Shown in pieces: positions 11,399 through 20,325 of a stretch of 64,000 nucleotides of DNA (position 1 is its first letter; each line of letters begins with the position of its first letter). Origin of the DNA: Cytophagaceae bacterium ABcell3 (lineage in GTDB: Bacteria; Bacteroidota; Bacteroidia; Cytophagales; Cytophagaceae). Location of the stretch: assembly GCA_030913385.1 (NCBI GenBank), contig CP133159.1, positions 4,753,001-4,817,000 of the forward strand, read 5' to 3'. A program made the position numbers and the translations under genes. A model generated the notes under the pieces. That model searched no databases, was not told the origin of the DNA, and saw only the letters and a list, made by a program, of their open reading frames with translations.

Positions 11399-12736
11399 CT
11401 AAGCCACTTGTTGTAGATGTGGTGAGTCTTGGACGGATTTTCTTTTGGCTATTCTGGCAGCATTGGCGGTCATAATTCCAAAGAAAATCCAGACTCTTTC
11501 CGTTTTTTCCTGCCTTGCCTTTATCTTTCTTAATCCATAGTGTTCTTTCTCAACACCAAAACTCCCCTCCATAACCGTGGCCCGTTTTGCCCCTATTGCT
11601 GATTGAAGTACAGATTCAGCCTTGCCGTGTTTTTTAGGGCCTTTTTTGGGGAAGCAGGTAAATATTTTATTTTCTGTAAGAAAGTTGCGGTTGGCATTGG
11701 TAGCGTATATTTTGTCCGCACCTAATTGATGGCACTCTTTAAATATTCCTTTGTGCTTTGTTACACAGGTTTTTAACCTTGTCCCTTCATTAAATGCATC
11801 AAAACTGATGTGGTCTATTATATTGATTCCGTCAACCTGCATCATGTGTACCTTGGCTCCAAATTCAACAGGCTTGGTTTCCTTTCCCCTTATTATCGGC
11901 CTAAGGTAAGGCTTTGACAAACTTACTATTCTGTTTTTTAGTTCTTTGGCAGGGTTGCTTAGTAAAAAAGTTTGTTGCTCAAGTATCTTTTTTGAAGTTG
12001 ACAAGTAATTTGCTTGCAGAGGGTTTAATGTGATTGATGGGTATGTTTCCAGTAATTCATCTAACTGCTTAAGCCCTTTTTCTAATAAATAAACCAATGA
12101 CTTTCTTCGCTTTAGCCCTTTGTTATAAGTCTTTCGCCTTATACGGTCATAACCCAACTGAAGCTTCTTCTGGACAAAGTATTTGCTCCTGGGCCGGGCT
12201 ATCTTTAATACCTTGCAATACTTATATAGCTGCTTTTCAAAAACAAACTTACAGCACTCCCAAAGAAGTTTTACGTCAGTTGGAAAGCGAACGTAGCTTT
12301 CATAACATGTAGCATCCATCAAAAGTACATGGGTATTGCCCATATCCTTTTTCCAGGCATTGACCAGGGCTCCTTGTACTTTATCCATATCGGCATGATC
12401 TGCTATATAGGTTCTAATCCGACTTACAATAGTCTTGTCTTTAACAATCTCATTGTTAAGATTTTTACCGCAAAAGAATTGGAGGCTAAAGTCGGTATTG
12501 AACCTCTCAATCAGCTTTTCATCGCTTAGGTTTAAATAGGCCTTTAAAAACATCAGGGCAAACATTCCCTTGTTGCTAAACCATCGTGGCGCCCCTACAG
12601 GACTATTTTGAGTAGGCAAACATTCTTCCAGGTCATCCCAAGGAATCGTATCATATATCTTCCCTAAGTCAGTTCCCTTAAAAATATGCCACTTGTAAGA
12701 ATATTGGTACGGGTCTTGAAAAATAGATATCTGCAT
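11399..12736 (-). CDS. DDE transposase of an IS5/IS1182-like element
   Basis: A 445-residue transposase. The N-terminal third (WFSNKGMFALMFLKAYLNLSDEKLIERF) resembles the DUF772 helical domain of IS5/IS1182-type transposases. LLMDATCYESYVRFPTDVKLLWE carries the probable first catalytic Asp. The C-terminal part (EGSFGVEKEHYGLRKIKARQEKTERV) carries the expected Glu followed by the Y-x2-R/K-x6-9-K arrangement. The length is normal for the group and no interruption is seen, so it may be active. Terminal inverted repeats were not resolved by eye. The exact IS family is uncertain. It sits at the distal border of the cassette array next to an IS91 fragment. Confidence 0.75.
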   Translation of the reverse strand: MQISIFQDPYQYSYKWHIFKGTDLGKIYDTIPWDDLEECLPTQNSPVGAPRWFSNKGMFALMFLKAYLNLSDEKLIERFNTDFSLQFFCGKNLNNEIVKDKTIVSRIRTYIADHADMDKVQGALVNAWKKDMGNTHVLLMDATCYESYVRFPTDVKLLWECCKFVFEKQLYKYCKVLKIARPRSKYFVQKKLQLGYDRIRRKTYNKGLKRRKSLVYLLEKGLKQLDELLETYPSITLNPLQANYLSTSKKILEQQTFLLSNPAKELKNRIVSLSKPYLRPIIRGKETKPVEFGAKVHMMQVDGINIIDHISFDAFNEGTRLKTCVTKHKGIFKECHQLGADKIYATNANRNFLTENKIFTCFPKKGPKKHGKAESVLQSAIGAKRATVMEGSFGVEKEHYGLRKIKARQEKTERVWIFFGIMTANAARIAKRKSVQDSPHLQQVA

Positions 12737-12790
12737 TGTACTTTTAAGAGTTGTTTTTTTTCTGATAAATCAAAAATAACAAAAGAAAAA

Positions 12791-12830
12791 CCCCGAAAAA
12801 AGCCTTTTTGGCCTATTTTCGGGGTTTCTT
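12791..12830. terminator. Strong GC-rich hairpin with T tracts on both sides
   Basis: A CCCCGAAAA arm and its complement TTTTCGGGG, with further paired AGGCC/GGCCT bases inside, flanked by A-rich sequence on the left and T-rich on the right. This fits a bidirectional factor-independent terminator just upstream of the transposase gene, where it could block transcription entering the IS. Confidence 0.75.
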
Positions 12831-12951
12831 TTTATTTTTTGACCGGTTCAGAATACTAATAGACAATCAGTTAACAATTTTCCAGTATCCCCTAAATACT
12901 TATGCTTAGTACCGGTATGCAAAAAGAGGCTATATAGCACTTGACCTTTAT

Positions 12952-13236
12952 GCCATGGAGTTTATACGAAGGTTCTCTATGCATGTCCTGCCAAGAGGCT
13001 TTATGCGCATCAGACATTATGGTATTTTGAGCAGCTCCTCCCAAAAGGCAAGCATTCCGGAGATATTAGGACAACTGGAAAAAGATATCACCAAAACCAA
13101 GGAGGTACGTGCACTGGAAACCTACAACCCAAAAGTTTGCCCTTGTTGCAAAGAAGAAGCGTTGATCCCGATTGGTGTCATAAACAAAAGAGGCTCTCCT
13201 GTCTGGAAAAAATCTCTGGACTATATAACCAATTAA
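12952..13236 (+). pseudogene. IS91-like transposase, C-terminal fragment
   Basis: Encodes the last ~94 residues of an IS91-family transposase, nearly identical to the C-terminus of the complete copy at 18901-20049 (MEFIRRFSMHVLPRGFMRIR shared). The N-terminal three quarters, including the HUH/Tyr catalytic region, are missing. Similarity to the full copy continues downstream through the non-coding tail and the compact attC ending near 13512. The left break at 12952 joins unrelated sequence (12840-12951) of unknown origin. Confidence 0.85.
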
Positions 13237-13452
13237 AAAAACAGCCACATTGGTAGCAATGGGAAAGGTATGCCTATACGGCAAGAAAAACAGCTTTAAA
13301 AGGTCAAAAATTTGAAAATTGAGGCAGTAGATTTAACTTATAAACCCAAAACTGCGAAATCATAATTTGCAAAAAGCTGCATTAGTCCCCAATTCTAACC
13401 TACAGAACCCCCCAACCCAGAATAGCAATCCCCATAGCGTTACCCCGGTTTC

Positions 13453-13512
13453 GTACAACACTGGCTTCATTGTGGGCATTACATACCCAACGAAACCTTA
13501 GTTGTTGTTGGC
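13453..13512 (-). other. attC site 1, compact (~60 bp)
   Basis: Cores GTACAAC on the left and GTTGTTG on the right enclose an imperfect palindrome (GGCTTC paired with GAAACC/GAAGCC, GTGGG paired with CCCA). It is a near-duplicate of the compact site at 20267-20324. It would be the attC of the GNAT cassette to its right. Confidence 0.6.
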
Positions 13513-13562
13513 TGCCCTTTTTGTTAGTATATTGTTGTCCTTGAATATTGTGTCAATCATTG

Positions 13563-14036
13563 TCAAGAGAGGCTTTTCGCCATTTTAATATTTGCTCTTT
13601 CGTAAAGTCCTTGTTCAAGTTCAATTTCTTCAAATCCGTACTTTATGTAAAGATGTATTGCAGATTCTAATTGTGTATTGGAATACAAAATTAGTTTTTT
13701 TACTTGTTTCTCTTTTGCAAAATTCAGGCAATATTCTAACAAAATTGTCCCGATGCCAAAACCTTGCGAATTTTCAGTAACCGCCATTTTGCCTAATTCA
13801 AAAATTTCGTCAGTCTTTTTTAGCAAAGAAGCCGTTCCTACAATTTCATTGTCCTTTTTAACGTAAAATATGTGTCCACCTTTGTCAATGATATGTTCTT
13901 TCGGATTTGAAAGCGAAATTTCGTCCCCTTTTTCAATACGAAAATATTTTTGAAGCCACTCGTAGTTCAATGTCTTAATCGGCTCCGTCAGGTCGTCCGA
14001 AAAGTCAATAATTTTTATATTGTCAGTATGCCTCAT
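13563..14036 (-). CDS. GNAT-family N-acetyltransferase
   Basis: 157 residues, a typical single-domain GNAT. The acetyl-CoA-binding motif A is visible around residues 78-100 (ELGKMAVTENSQGFGIGTIL, Q/R-x2-G-x-G/A type). Motif B is at LILYSNTQLESAIHLYIKYGF near the C-terminus, the usual Asn/Tyr-containing end of the fold. It transfers an acetyl group from acetyl-CoA to an amine; the substrate cannot be told from sequence. It is the only gene of its cassette, starting about 60 bp after the attC 2 core and ending about 50 bp before attC 1. GNATs are common integron cargo, either resistance genes or toxins of TA pairs, but no antitoxin gene is visible here. Confidence 0.85.
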   Translation of the reverse strand: MRHTDNIKIIDFSDDLTEPIKTLNYEWLQKYFRIEKGDEISLSNPKEHIIDKGGHIFYVKKDNEIVGTASLLKKTDEIFELGKMAVTENSQGFGIGTILLEYCLNFAKEKQVKKLILYSNTQLESAIHLYIKYGFEEIELEQGLYERANIKMAKSLS

Positions 14037-14094
14037 TGTTTTTATCGGTCAAAGTAAATCGTTTAATGTCTGCACGGTAGTCGGTTAGGGTTGC

Positions 14095-14224
14095 CACCAA
14101 CGATTGGACTATGATCTGTGGCCGTCTTAAAACCACTTCTCAGCCCACCCGTGATAAAGATAGTAAAAAGTAGAACGTATCTGTCACCTACACACCGGCC
14201 ATAGATTATAGCCTCGTGTTATGC
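14095..14224 (-). other. attC site 2
   Basis: Left core CACCAACG, right core GTTATGC. Inner arms GGACTATGATCTGTGGCCG and CGGCCATAGATTATAGCC are complementary with small bulges. Nearly the same sequence recurs at attC 5 (17778-17908), so the two cassettes share an attC family. Confidence 0.8.
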
Positions 14225-14235
14225 AGCAGGGATTT

Positions 14236-14957
14236 TTATACTTTGTATTTATACCCAATTTCATCTAAATCATATTTTAATTTTCCATAGTCTTCAAGTT
14301 CTGGATTTAACTTATCTACCAGCTCTTTAGTAACAATTTCTCCGTTAAATATTCTTTCGATTAGCTTTTGCTCAAGATCAAGGTCATAGTAATCTTCTGC
14401 CCATTTTTTATAAGTTGATGGTTTTCCATCTAGAAGTTCCAGTAAGTCGCTCGAACCGTCTTTGTATTCATCATTTGGCAAATTGATTTTACCAGTTTTC
14501 CATTCATTATCTGTATTGGTTTGCCAAATGCAGAATGTGGTTCCAATACTTTTTACAGGCTCACCGTAGATAAAATCGTGAAAAACTTCAGGTAGACCTT
14601 CTAAAATGCCATTTGTGATTACTTGCTCCAATTCCTTTTTCGGATCTTTTCTTGTTCCAAACAATTTTTCTAAAAATGACTTCTTTTCTTCAATTGTGTT
14701 TTTTTTCCAACCGTTTAATTCACTTTCGTGGGCAAAGCCGTTTATGCAAGTTCCTACTTCAGAGAAAAGAATTACCCTTGTCCGTTTCGCATTTCACAAA
14801 CTTCTTCTTTTTGGCCCCATTCCTTTTGGTATGAATAATATCTGTATTCCCAATCCTGACAGAGGATAGCTTCTAAAACAGAAATAGATTTACAAATTCG
14901 CTGTAATTCTTTGGGAGGTGGAATGAGGTTTAAATTTTCAGTAGAAATCTGTTTCAT
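14236..14957 (-). pseudogene. Unknown cassette protein, interrupted by a frameshift
   Basis: Two adjacent frames belong together. The first starts at ATG 14957 (MKQISTENLNLIPPPKELQR) and runs to EMRNGQG, where it hits TAA near 14770. The next frame continues smoothly as VILFSEVGTCINGFAHESEL and leads into the 142-residue C-terminal part ending at 14236. A one-base indel near 14770 therefore breaks a gene of about 240 residues. The protein is acidic and soluble, with no signal peptide; I do not recognise the family, though it resembles SMI1/KNR4-like or DUF immunity-type proteins in composition. The start lies 25 bp from the attC 3 core, as in intact cassettes. It could be a sequencing error or a true pseudogene. 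Confidence 0.6.
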
Positions 14958-14981
14958 GGAGTTCTGTTCTTTTTGGCTTGT

Positions 14982-15112
14982 TGCCAACGATTAGCAAACT
15001 GGGTGTTGGGCAGTTAAGAGCGAGAACTTATCCACCTGATGTTTAGTTCGTAAATGGCCGTGAAGCCTGAATTCACCAGTATATGACCAGTAACCTGTTT
15101 GTTTTGTTGGCA
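14982..15112 (-). other. attC site 3
   Basis: Left core TGCCAACG, right core GTTGGCA. Arms near AAACTGGGTGTTGG on the left and CCAGTAACCTGTTT on the right are roughly complementary. Site length is 131 bp. Confidence 0.7.
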
Positions 15113-15123
15113 GTAAGCTATAT

Positions 15124-15855
15124 TTAATCTCCCCAATAATATAACCCTTCCACATCAACTGATTTATATTGGCCTGCTCTTAATTTCGCCCAACCAATCA
15201 AACCAATGCTTGTACGTACAAGATAAATATCTGATTTGCTGTCAGTATCTGTTGAAAGAATTATTTCTATACTTTCATCTTCAGGAACTATTGCAATTTC
15301 ATTTGACAAGCCAATGTCGCTGTAGATACTTATAGGCCTAAGCGCATAAGAAGTCAAATTGACAGAGTAAAAAGGTTGCTTTACCTCTTTCAATTGGTTG
15401 TCTATTAAAGAAAACTTCTTCTTAGCTTCAAAGTTCTCATAATACCTGCTCACTGCATAAACATTTCCATCCCCAGGAACTATTATGGAATTAGCCTTGA
15501 TCTGCCCAACTATTCTGTTAGGTTTCTCTTCCTCATAAATAGTAAAGCCAGTCAACCATCCATCATAAGCGCCAAAGGTTATTACATAATATTTATCCTT
15601 CCTACTATTTATTTTAGTCCTTATTAATCTAACATTATCATTTCCACAATAATCAACTAGAAAGTCAGGCAGTTTTTCAAATTTTTTATTTATTACCTCT
15701 GAACTATGTCCTTCAAATTTGATAAAGCTATTGATGGAAGAATCCGAAGTATTAATCTTGAGGGTATTCAGTTTTGAAAAAGATTCCTGTCCTTGAGCTT
15801 GAACAGCTACTATTGTAAACAAAATAAAGAATATTGTTAACCAAATATGTTTCAT
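15124..15855 (-). CDS. Secreted protein of unknown function with SH3-like C-terminus
   Basis: 243 residues. The N-terminus MKHIWLTIFFILFTIVAVQA is a clear Sec signal peptide with cleavage after VQA (residues 1-20), so the protein is exported to the periplasm or beyond. The centre (residues ~85-170) is beta-rich. The C-terminal ~60 residues (IYLVRTSIGLIGWAKLRAGQ) resemble a bacterial SH3-like fold. No catalytic motif is visible and no family is recognised. It is the sole gene of its cassette: the stop is 10 bp from the right core of attC 3, and the start is 15 bp from the intron-split attC 4. No Cys lipobox, so not a lipoprotein. Confidence 0.7.
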   Translation of the reverse strand: MKHIWLTIFFILFTIVAVQAQGQESFSKLNTLKINTSDSSINSFIKFEGHSSEVINKKFEKLPDFLVDYCGNDNVRLIRTKINSRKDKYYVITFGAYDGWLTGFTIYEEEKPNRIVGQIKANSIIVPGDGNVYAVSRYYENFEAKKKFSLIDNQLKEVKQPFYSVNLTSYALRPISIYSDIGLSNEIAIVPEDESIEIILSTDTDSKSDIYLVRTSIGLIGWAKLRAGQYKSVDVEGLYYWGD

Positions 15856-15869
15856 TGTTCTATGCTTAC

Positions 15870-16694
15870 TGCCAACGTTTATAGTCGAGTAGGCAAGGGG
15901 AATTTCACCCCAAGCCTCTCACAGAACCGTATCCGAAAGTTTTCGGGACAGGCTTTGATAGTCTCCCATCGTATGGCTCTTGTTATACAATCTAAGCGTA
16001 CCGATTTCGTCACTTCCATAGAATCACCTCTTTCGAAGTTGTTTCATGTTTATATGACTCATTTGCCGTACTCCACTCCCAGTACAGGAGCTTCATCACT
16101 ACTACGAGTTATTCCGCCCCTGCATAATGCACCGGTATTTTGCCTTTAGGTTGTTCCTATTGAGCATTTCCCTTTGAGAGCTGGGACTGTACCCAGCCTC
16201 ATATGCAGGTTCCCAAGTTCCTTAATTGAGCCTAGATAAAGGTCATGCCGCCTGAATGACGCCCACCGTTCAGCCAGTAAACAGGTTTCCGCTGAACTCT
16301 TAACTGCACCGGCTACTGTACAGCTTTTGATGGGATGTACCAGCTTCTCGACACCTCATCAGCGGTTACGGTTAGTTCATCTCCTTTATCCTTACCTGTT
16401 ATACTCGTGGTATAACTTTTCCTGAACGCTCAGCACCATAGCTCTTTACTACAGCACCTTCAGGTGGTTTGGAACCCTCTCCTGTAAGACGATTCCGGTG
16501 GGCCAACCTTACAAACGGCCTCCACCATCTCAATTAAAGTACGCAGTGTGTTTAATGCCGACACTGCTTCTTGGCACACTAGCCGATGCTGGGGATTTTT
16601 ATGCAATTTCCTATCCACCGGCAGAAAGTAATATAGAGATAAAATACCTGACTTACAAGCCACAAGCCCCAGTATTGGCTACACATTGTTAGCG
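15870..16694 (-). other. attC site 4, split by a group II intron
   Basis: Removing 15884-16579 restores a normal attC: left core TGCCAACG, arms GCCGATGCTGGGG and CCCCAGTATTGGC, right core GTTAGCG. The intact relative at 49650-49780 carries the same arms (ACCGATGCTGGGG/CCCCAGTATTGGT), which confirms the intron boundaries. Confidence 0.85.
15884..16579 (-). mobile_element. RT-less group II intron (696 bp) inserted in attC 4
   Basis: On the minus strand it begins GTGTGCCAAGAAGC and ends CTCGAC, the group II boundary rules (GUGYG...AY). It shares both ends and most ribozyme sequence with the complete intron at 41377-43288, but the RT reading frame is missing. Flanks of the missing ORF meet near 16000-16060. 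Domain V (15925-15975 region) carries about 22 extra bases, including CCGAAAGTTTTCGG, in its tip loop (about 15933-15954) that the sister intron lacks. It is either a decayed intron or an ORF-less ribozyme that would need an RT in trans. The insertion point is about 8 bp inside the attC from the R' core. Confidence 0.85.
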
Positions 16695-16704
16695 GTTTGT
16701 TGAT

Positions 16705-17706
16705 TTATTCTTCGTCTTCAATTATATGTTTTAAATCTTCTTTGCTTGGTAAAACGGTTTGATATTTACTTGCAAAGATTTGTTCATTATTTTCAGGCAA
16801 GGTATATTCCACAACAGCTTGGCTCTTATTTTGGCACAGTACAATTCCTATTGTCTTATTCTCATCTGGCAGCCTCATCTCCCGGTCATAGTAGTTTACA
16901 TACATCTGCATTTGACCTAAATCCTGATGTGTTAATTCTCCAATTTTTAAATCGATAAGGACGAAGCATTTTAGGATTCTATTGTAAAATACTAAGTCAA
17001 TGCGAAAGTGCTTCTCATCAAAAGTTATTCTTTTTTGCCTAGCGACAAATGTAAATCCAGTGCCGAGTTCAAGTAAAAAGTGTTCTAATTTATCAATTAG
17101 TTTTTGTTCTAAATGGCTTTCTGAATAAACCGAATGTTCAGGCAAGCCAATAAATTCTAATACATAAGGGTCTTTAACCGCATCTTTAGGATGTTCAATT
17201 ACTAATCCTTTTTGGGATAGTTCCAAGACCTTATCTTTATCCCTGCTTAAAGCCAAACGAGTATAAAGTGCACTATCATACTGACGTTGAAGCTCCCTCA
17301 GACTCCAATTGTTTTTAATAGATTCAATCTCATAAAATCTACGCTCTTTCTCATCATCAATCCTCATCAGTTTTAGGTAATGAGACCAACTTAACTCAAA
17401 TTTGTCAGACAGTGTCTGACCTTTTGAATATATCTGGTAAAATGAACGCATTTGCTTCAGGTTGGTAACAGAAAAACCTTTTCCAAACTCTTGATTTAGC
17501 TTTATAGAAAGTTCCTCAATTAGCTGTTTACCGTATTCTGCCCTGTCTTTGCCATTCTGTTCTTCTTCAACTATGAGCTTTCCAACCTCGAAATATGTTC
17601 GAACCATTGTATGATTAATAGTTCGTATTACTGAATTTCTGGCCTGTTTTAGTAACCCTGCTATTCTTTCAAAAAAATCTGATTGTTTATTAATCAATCC
17701 GCTCAT
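16705..17706 (-). CDS. YhcG/DUF1016-type PD-(D/E)XK nuclease family protein
   Basis: 333 residues, standard length for the family. The N-terminal DUF1016 winged-helix-like region spans ~1-160 (RTINHTMVRTYFEVGKLIVE, FGKGFSVTNLKQMRSFYQIY). The C-terminal PD-(D/E)XK nuclease-like domain spans ~180-320: FRIDLVFYNRILKCFVLIDLK supplies the Asp and the D-x-K, followed by GQMQMYVNYYDREMR. The usual (E)xK Glu is Asp here, as in several relatives. Proteins of this family are linked to DNA cleavage and are often found in restriction or defence islands; the precise role is unknown. It is a single-gene cassette whose own attC (site 4) carries the RT-less intron. Confidence 0.85.
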   Translation of the reverse strand: MSGLINKQSDFFERIAGLLKQARNSVIRTINHTMVRTYFEVGKLIVEEEQNGKDRAEYGKQLIEELSIKLNQEFGKGFSVTNLKQMRSFYQIYSKGQTLSDKFELSWSHYLKLMRIDDEKERRFYEIESIKNNWSLRELQRQYDSALYTRLALSRDKDKVLELSQKGLVIEHPKDAVKDPYVLEFIGLPEHSVYSESHLEQKLIDKLEHFLLELGTGFTFVARQKRITFDEKHFRIDLVFYNRILKCFVLIDLKIGELTHQDLGQMQMYVNYYDREMRLPDENKTIGIVLCQNKSQAVVEYTLPENNEQIFASKYQTVLPSKEDLKHIIEDEE

Positions 17707-17777
17707 AATGCAAAATAGAAAATAAGGCTTAAATTTAGGAAAAACGCTGGTATAGTGCAGGAGTTTATTTCAATAAC

Positions 17778-17908
17778 CCCCAACGTTTGGGCTATGATCT
17801 GTGGCCGACTTATAACCACTTCACTATCCGCCCAAGATAAAGATAGTGAAAAGCAGGAAAGTATCCGTCACCTACAAACCGGCCATAGATTATAGCCTCG
17901 TGTTGTAC
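17778..17908 (-). other. attC site 5
   Basis: Left core CCCCAACG, right core GTTGTAC; arms GGGCTATGATCTGTGGCCG and CGGCCATAGATTATAGCC. Close relative of attC 2. Confidence 0.8.
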
Positions 17909-18053
17909 TAAACCTACGGTAGTTTTTGAAAGCAGCGAATAAAGGTCAACTTTTTATCAAAGTAAATTTTCACTTTAAATTAATTACCATGAAAAAAAAA
18001 GCCAACCATTATTCAAACTGCATGTTCTAAGGTAGCAGGTTTTTAGGAATTTT

Positions 18054-18904
18054 ATGAAAAGTTTCGCAAAAAAATAACTGTTGCCGGAAAGAGTCAAAGT
18101 ACCGTCAACAATTACACCCGGCACCTTGCAAAAATTGCCCTCCACTTTGACCAAGTTCCCACAGAAGTAGACCCCGACCAGATCAACGACTACCTCTTCT
18201 TGGTAAAAGAGCAGCACGAAAGCCCATCGGAAACCTATTTTAAATTTACCGTTTATGCCCTCCGCTATGCTTACCGGATAGAAGGGCTCAAAGACAAACG
18301 CATCGAGCTACCGTCTATCAAAAAGGACAAAAGGCTACCTGTCGTACTGAGCCGTGAAGAAGTAAAACGGCTACTGTGCACTCCAAAGCTGCTCAAGCAC
18401 CGGGTCCTTATCGGACTGCTGTATGGATGTGGGCTGAGATGTTTTGAAGGACGGGGCATCAAACTTGCAGATCTGGACTTTGACCGAAAAGCGCTCCTTG
18501 TACATGGCAAAGGCAACAAAGACCGATATGTCCCCCTCAGCGATATGCTCATCAGAGGCCTAAAAACTTATATTGATGCCGAGCGGCCCGAGGAATGGCT
18601 TTTTAACGGAAAACCCGAAGGCTGTGCAGGTGGAGACTTTGACGGCAGGTATTCACAGCGCGGTGTCCAGTGGGCCATAAGACAGGCTGCCAAAGATGCG
18701 GGCATTGAAAAAGCGGTAAACGTACACACCCTGCGGCATACTTACGCTACGCACCTTTTGGAGGACGGGCTCAACATCATGACCATTAAAGACCTCCTCG
18801 GCCATGCATGTGTCCAGACAACCATGGTCTACCTCCATGTCGCCCAGTCCGGCAGGCAAAAACCGTTCAGCCCGCTTGACTCTTTATACCCCTCTAAGCA
18901 ATGA
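18054..18904 (+). CDS. Tyrosine recombinase of the IS91-like element (possible frameshift near start)
   Basis: The catalytic domain is complete: GLLYGCGLR (first Arg), HTLRHTYATHLL (H-x2-R) and GHACVQTTMVYLHV (His and nucleophile Tyr). The upstream SAM-like DNA-binding domain is encoded too (KSQSTVNNYTRHLAK onward). However, the best ATG (18054) leads into a run of seven A (18068-18074) and then TAA. One more A would join MKSFAKK to the main frame, which is open from 18047. This suggests either a one-base loss or slippage on the A run; a short form could start at TTG 18200. It overlaps the transposase by 4 bp (ATGA). Linked to IS91, not an integron integrase. Confidence 0.75.
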
Positions 18905-20049
18905 GGGCGCAACATGAAGTGGCCCATGTCCTGAAAAAACATTGGCCAAAAGTGGAAAGCCACCCCAACATAAACAGGTGGCAGCTCCGTACTTTAGGTG
19001 CCCTTATGCGCTGCCGTACCAATGCCATGGGCGGGCATATATATGCCTGTAAAGCATGTGGCGTGGAACGGATCAGCTATAACAGTTGCAGGAACCGTCA
19101 TTGCCCAAAGTGCCAGGGCAAGAACCGGGAAGATTGGATCCGAAAACGGGAGGGGGAGCTTTTGCCCGTACCATATTTCCATGTGGTGTTCACCTTGCCA
19201 GATGCACTGAACGGTTTGGCAATGGGCAAGCCCAAGGAAGTGTATGACACACTTTTTGAGGCCGCCTGGGAAACAGTGGCCACTTTTGCCTCAGACCCTC
19301 AACACCTGGGGGCAAAGGCAGGTATGGTTTCGATCCTCCATACATGGGGGCAGACCTTGTCCCTGCACCCCCACCTGCACTGTATCGTCCCGGGGGGCGG
19401 GCTTACAAAACAGGGAAAGTGGAAAGCGGCAAAAGGAAAAAAGAAGTCAGGAAAACGCAAGGCCAAATACCTTTTTCCGGTAAAGGCCATGAGCAAGGTG
19501 TTCAGGGCAAAATATGTTGAAAAGCTGAAATATAAGATCCCGGATTTACACAAAGCTTTGGCAAACTCTCTTTTTGAAAAAGATTGGGTCATATATGCCA
19601 AACGTCCATTTGGGCATCCCAAAGCTGTCCTGGAATACCTCGGAAGGTACACCCACAAGATCGCCATAAGCAATCACCGCATCAGGGAAGTAGGAAAGGA
19701 CACCGTCACGTTCGGGTATAAGGATTACCGGCAAGGCGCCAAAAAGCTTGAGATGGAACTTGATGCCATGGAGTTTATACGAAGGTTCTCTATGCATGTC
19801 CTGCCAAGAGGCTTTATGCGCATCAGGCATTATGGTATTTTGAGCAGCTCCTCCAAAAAGACAAGCATTCCGGAAATATTAGGGCAACTGGAAAAAGGTA
19901 TCACCAAAGCCAAGGAGGTACGAACCCTGGAAACCTACAACCCAAAAGTTTGCCCTTGTTGCAAAGAAGAAGCGTTGATCCCGATTGGTGTCATAAACAA
20001 AAGAGGCCCTCCCGTCTGGAAAAAGTCCCTGGACTATATAACCAATTAA
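18901..20049 (+). CDS. IS91-family transposase (HUH/Y1-type)
   Basis: 382 residues. The N-terminal zinc-binding region has Cys pairs (CKACGVERISYNSCRNRHCP, then CQGK). The catalytic core has the HUH motif HPHLHCIVPGGG (residues ~155-165) and the downstream Tyr region YLGRYTHKIAISNHR. The family moves single-stranded DNA by rolling-circle transposition and can carry neighbouring DNA along. The start ATG overlaps the recombinase stop, showing translational coupling. The protein appears intact; a second copy survives only as a C-terminal fragment at 12952-13236. Confidence 0.9.
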   Translation: MRAQHEVAHVLKKHWPKVESHPNINRWQLRTLGALMRCRTNAMGGHIYACKACGVERISYNSCRNRHCPKCQGKNREDWIRKREGELLPVPYFHVVFTLPDALNGLAMGKPKEVYDTLFEAAWETVATFASDPQHLGAKAGMVSILHTWGQTLSLHPHLHCIVPGGGLTKQGKWKAAKGKKKSGKRKAKYLFPVKAMSKVFRAKYVEKLKYKIPDLHKALANSLFEKDWVIYAKRPFGHPKAVLEYLGRYTHKIAISNHRIREVGKDTVTFGYKDYRQGAKKLEMELDAMEFIRRFSMHVLPRGFMRIRHYGILSSSSKKTSIPEILGQLEKGITKAKEVRTLETYNPKVCPCCKEEALIPIGVINKRGPPVWKKSLDYITN

Positions 20050-20266
20050 AAACACAGCCACATTGGTGGCAATGGGAAAGGTATGCCTATACGGCAACAA
20101 AAACAGCTTTAAAAGGTCAAAAAATCGAAAATTGAGGCGGTAGATTTAACTTATAAACCCAAAACTGCGAAATCATAATTTGCAAAAAACTGCATTGGCC
20201 CTCAATTCTAACCTACAGAAAACCCCAACCCAGAACAGCAATCCCCATAGCGTTACCCCCGGTTTC

Positions 20267-20324
20267 GTACAACACTGGCTTCATTGTGGGCATTACATAC
20301 CCAACGAAGCCTTAGTTGTTGTGC
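20267..20324 (-). other. attC site 6, compact (~58 bp)
   Basis: Cores GTACAAC and GTTGTGC; stem GGCTTC/GAAGCC plus GTGGG/CCCA. Near-duplicate of attC 1; both lie directly next to an IS91-like tail. The right core matches the far boundary (GCACAAC at 20905) of the adjacent lipoprotein cassette. Confidence 0.65.
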
Positions 20325-20325
20325 T

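Larger units (their letters stand above)
17909..20266 (+). mobile_element. IS91-like element with tyrosine recombinase, occupying one cassette
   Basis: Two overlapping plus-strand genes (tyrosine recombinase, then IS91 transposase) read against the cassette direction. The region lies between attC 5 and compact attC 6, whose facing cores (GTTGTAC on the left, GTACAAC on the right) match, so the whole element sits within one cassette. Exact element ends (oriIS/terIS) were not resolved. About 150 bp of left flank (17909-18053) and 220 bp of right flank (20050-20266) are non-coding; the right flank also occurs after the truncated copy at 13237-13452. Confidence 0.75.

Noticed and set aside
16460-16663. 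Short frames in the RT-less intron
   Set aside because: They fall in ribozyme sequence shared with the full-length intron and carry no protein signal.
18054-18904. Integron integrase (IntI)
   Set aside because: It overlaps an IS91 transposase by 4 bp, reads against the cassettes and matches the Xer-like recombinase of Bacteroidota IS91 modules; I saw no IntI-specific insertion.
19098-19830. Minus-strand frames across the IS91 transposase
   Set aside because: Antisense shadows of a well-supported transposase gene of higher GC content.
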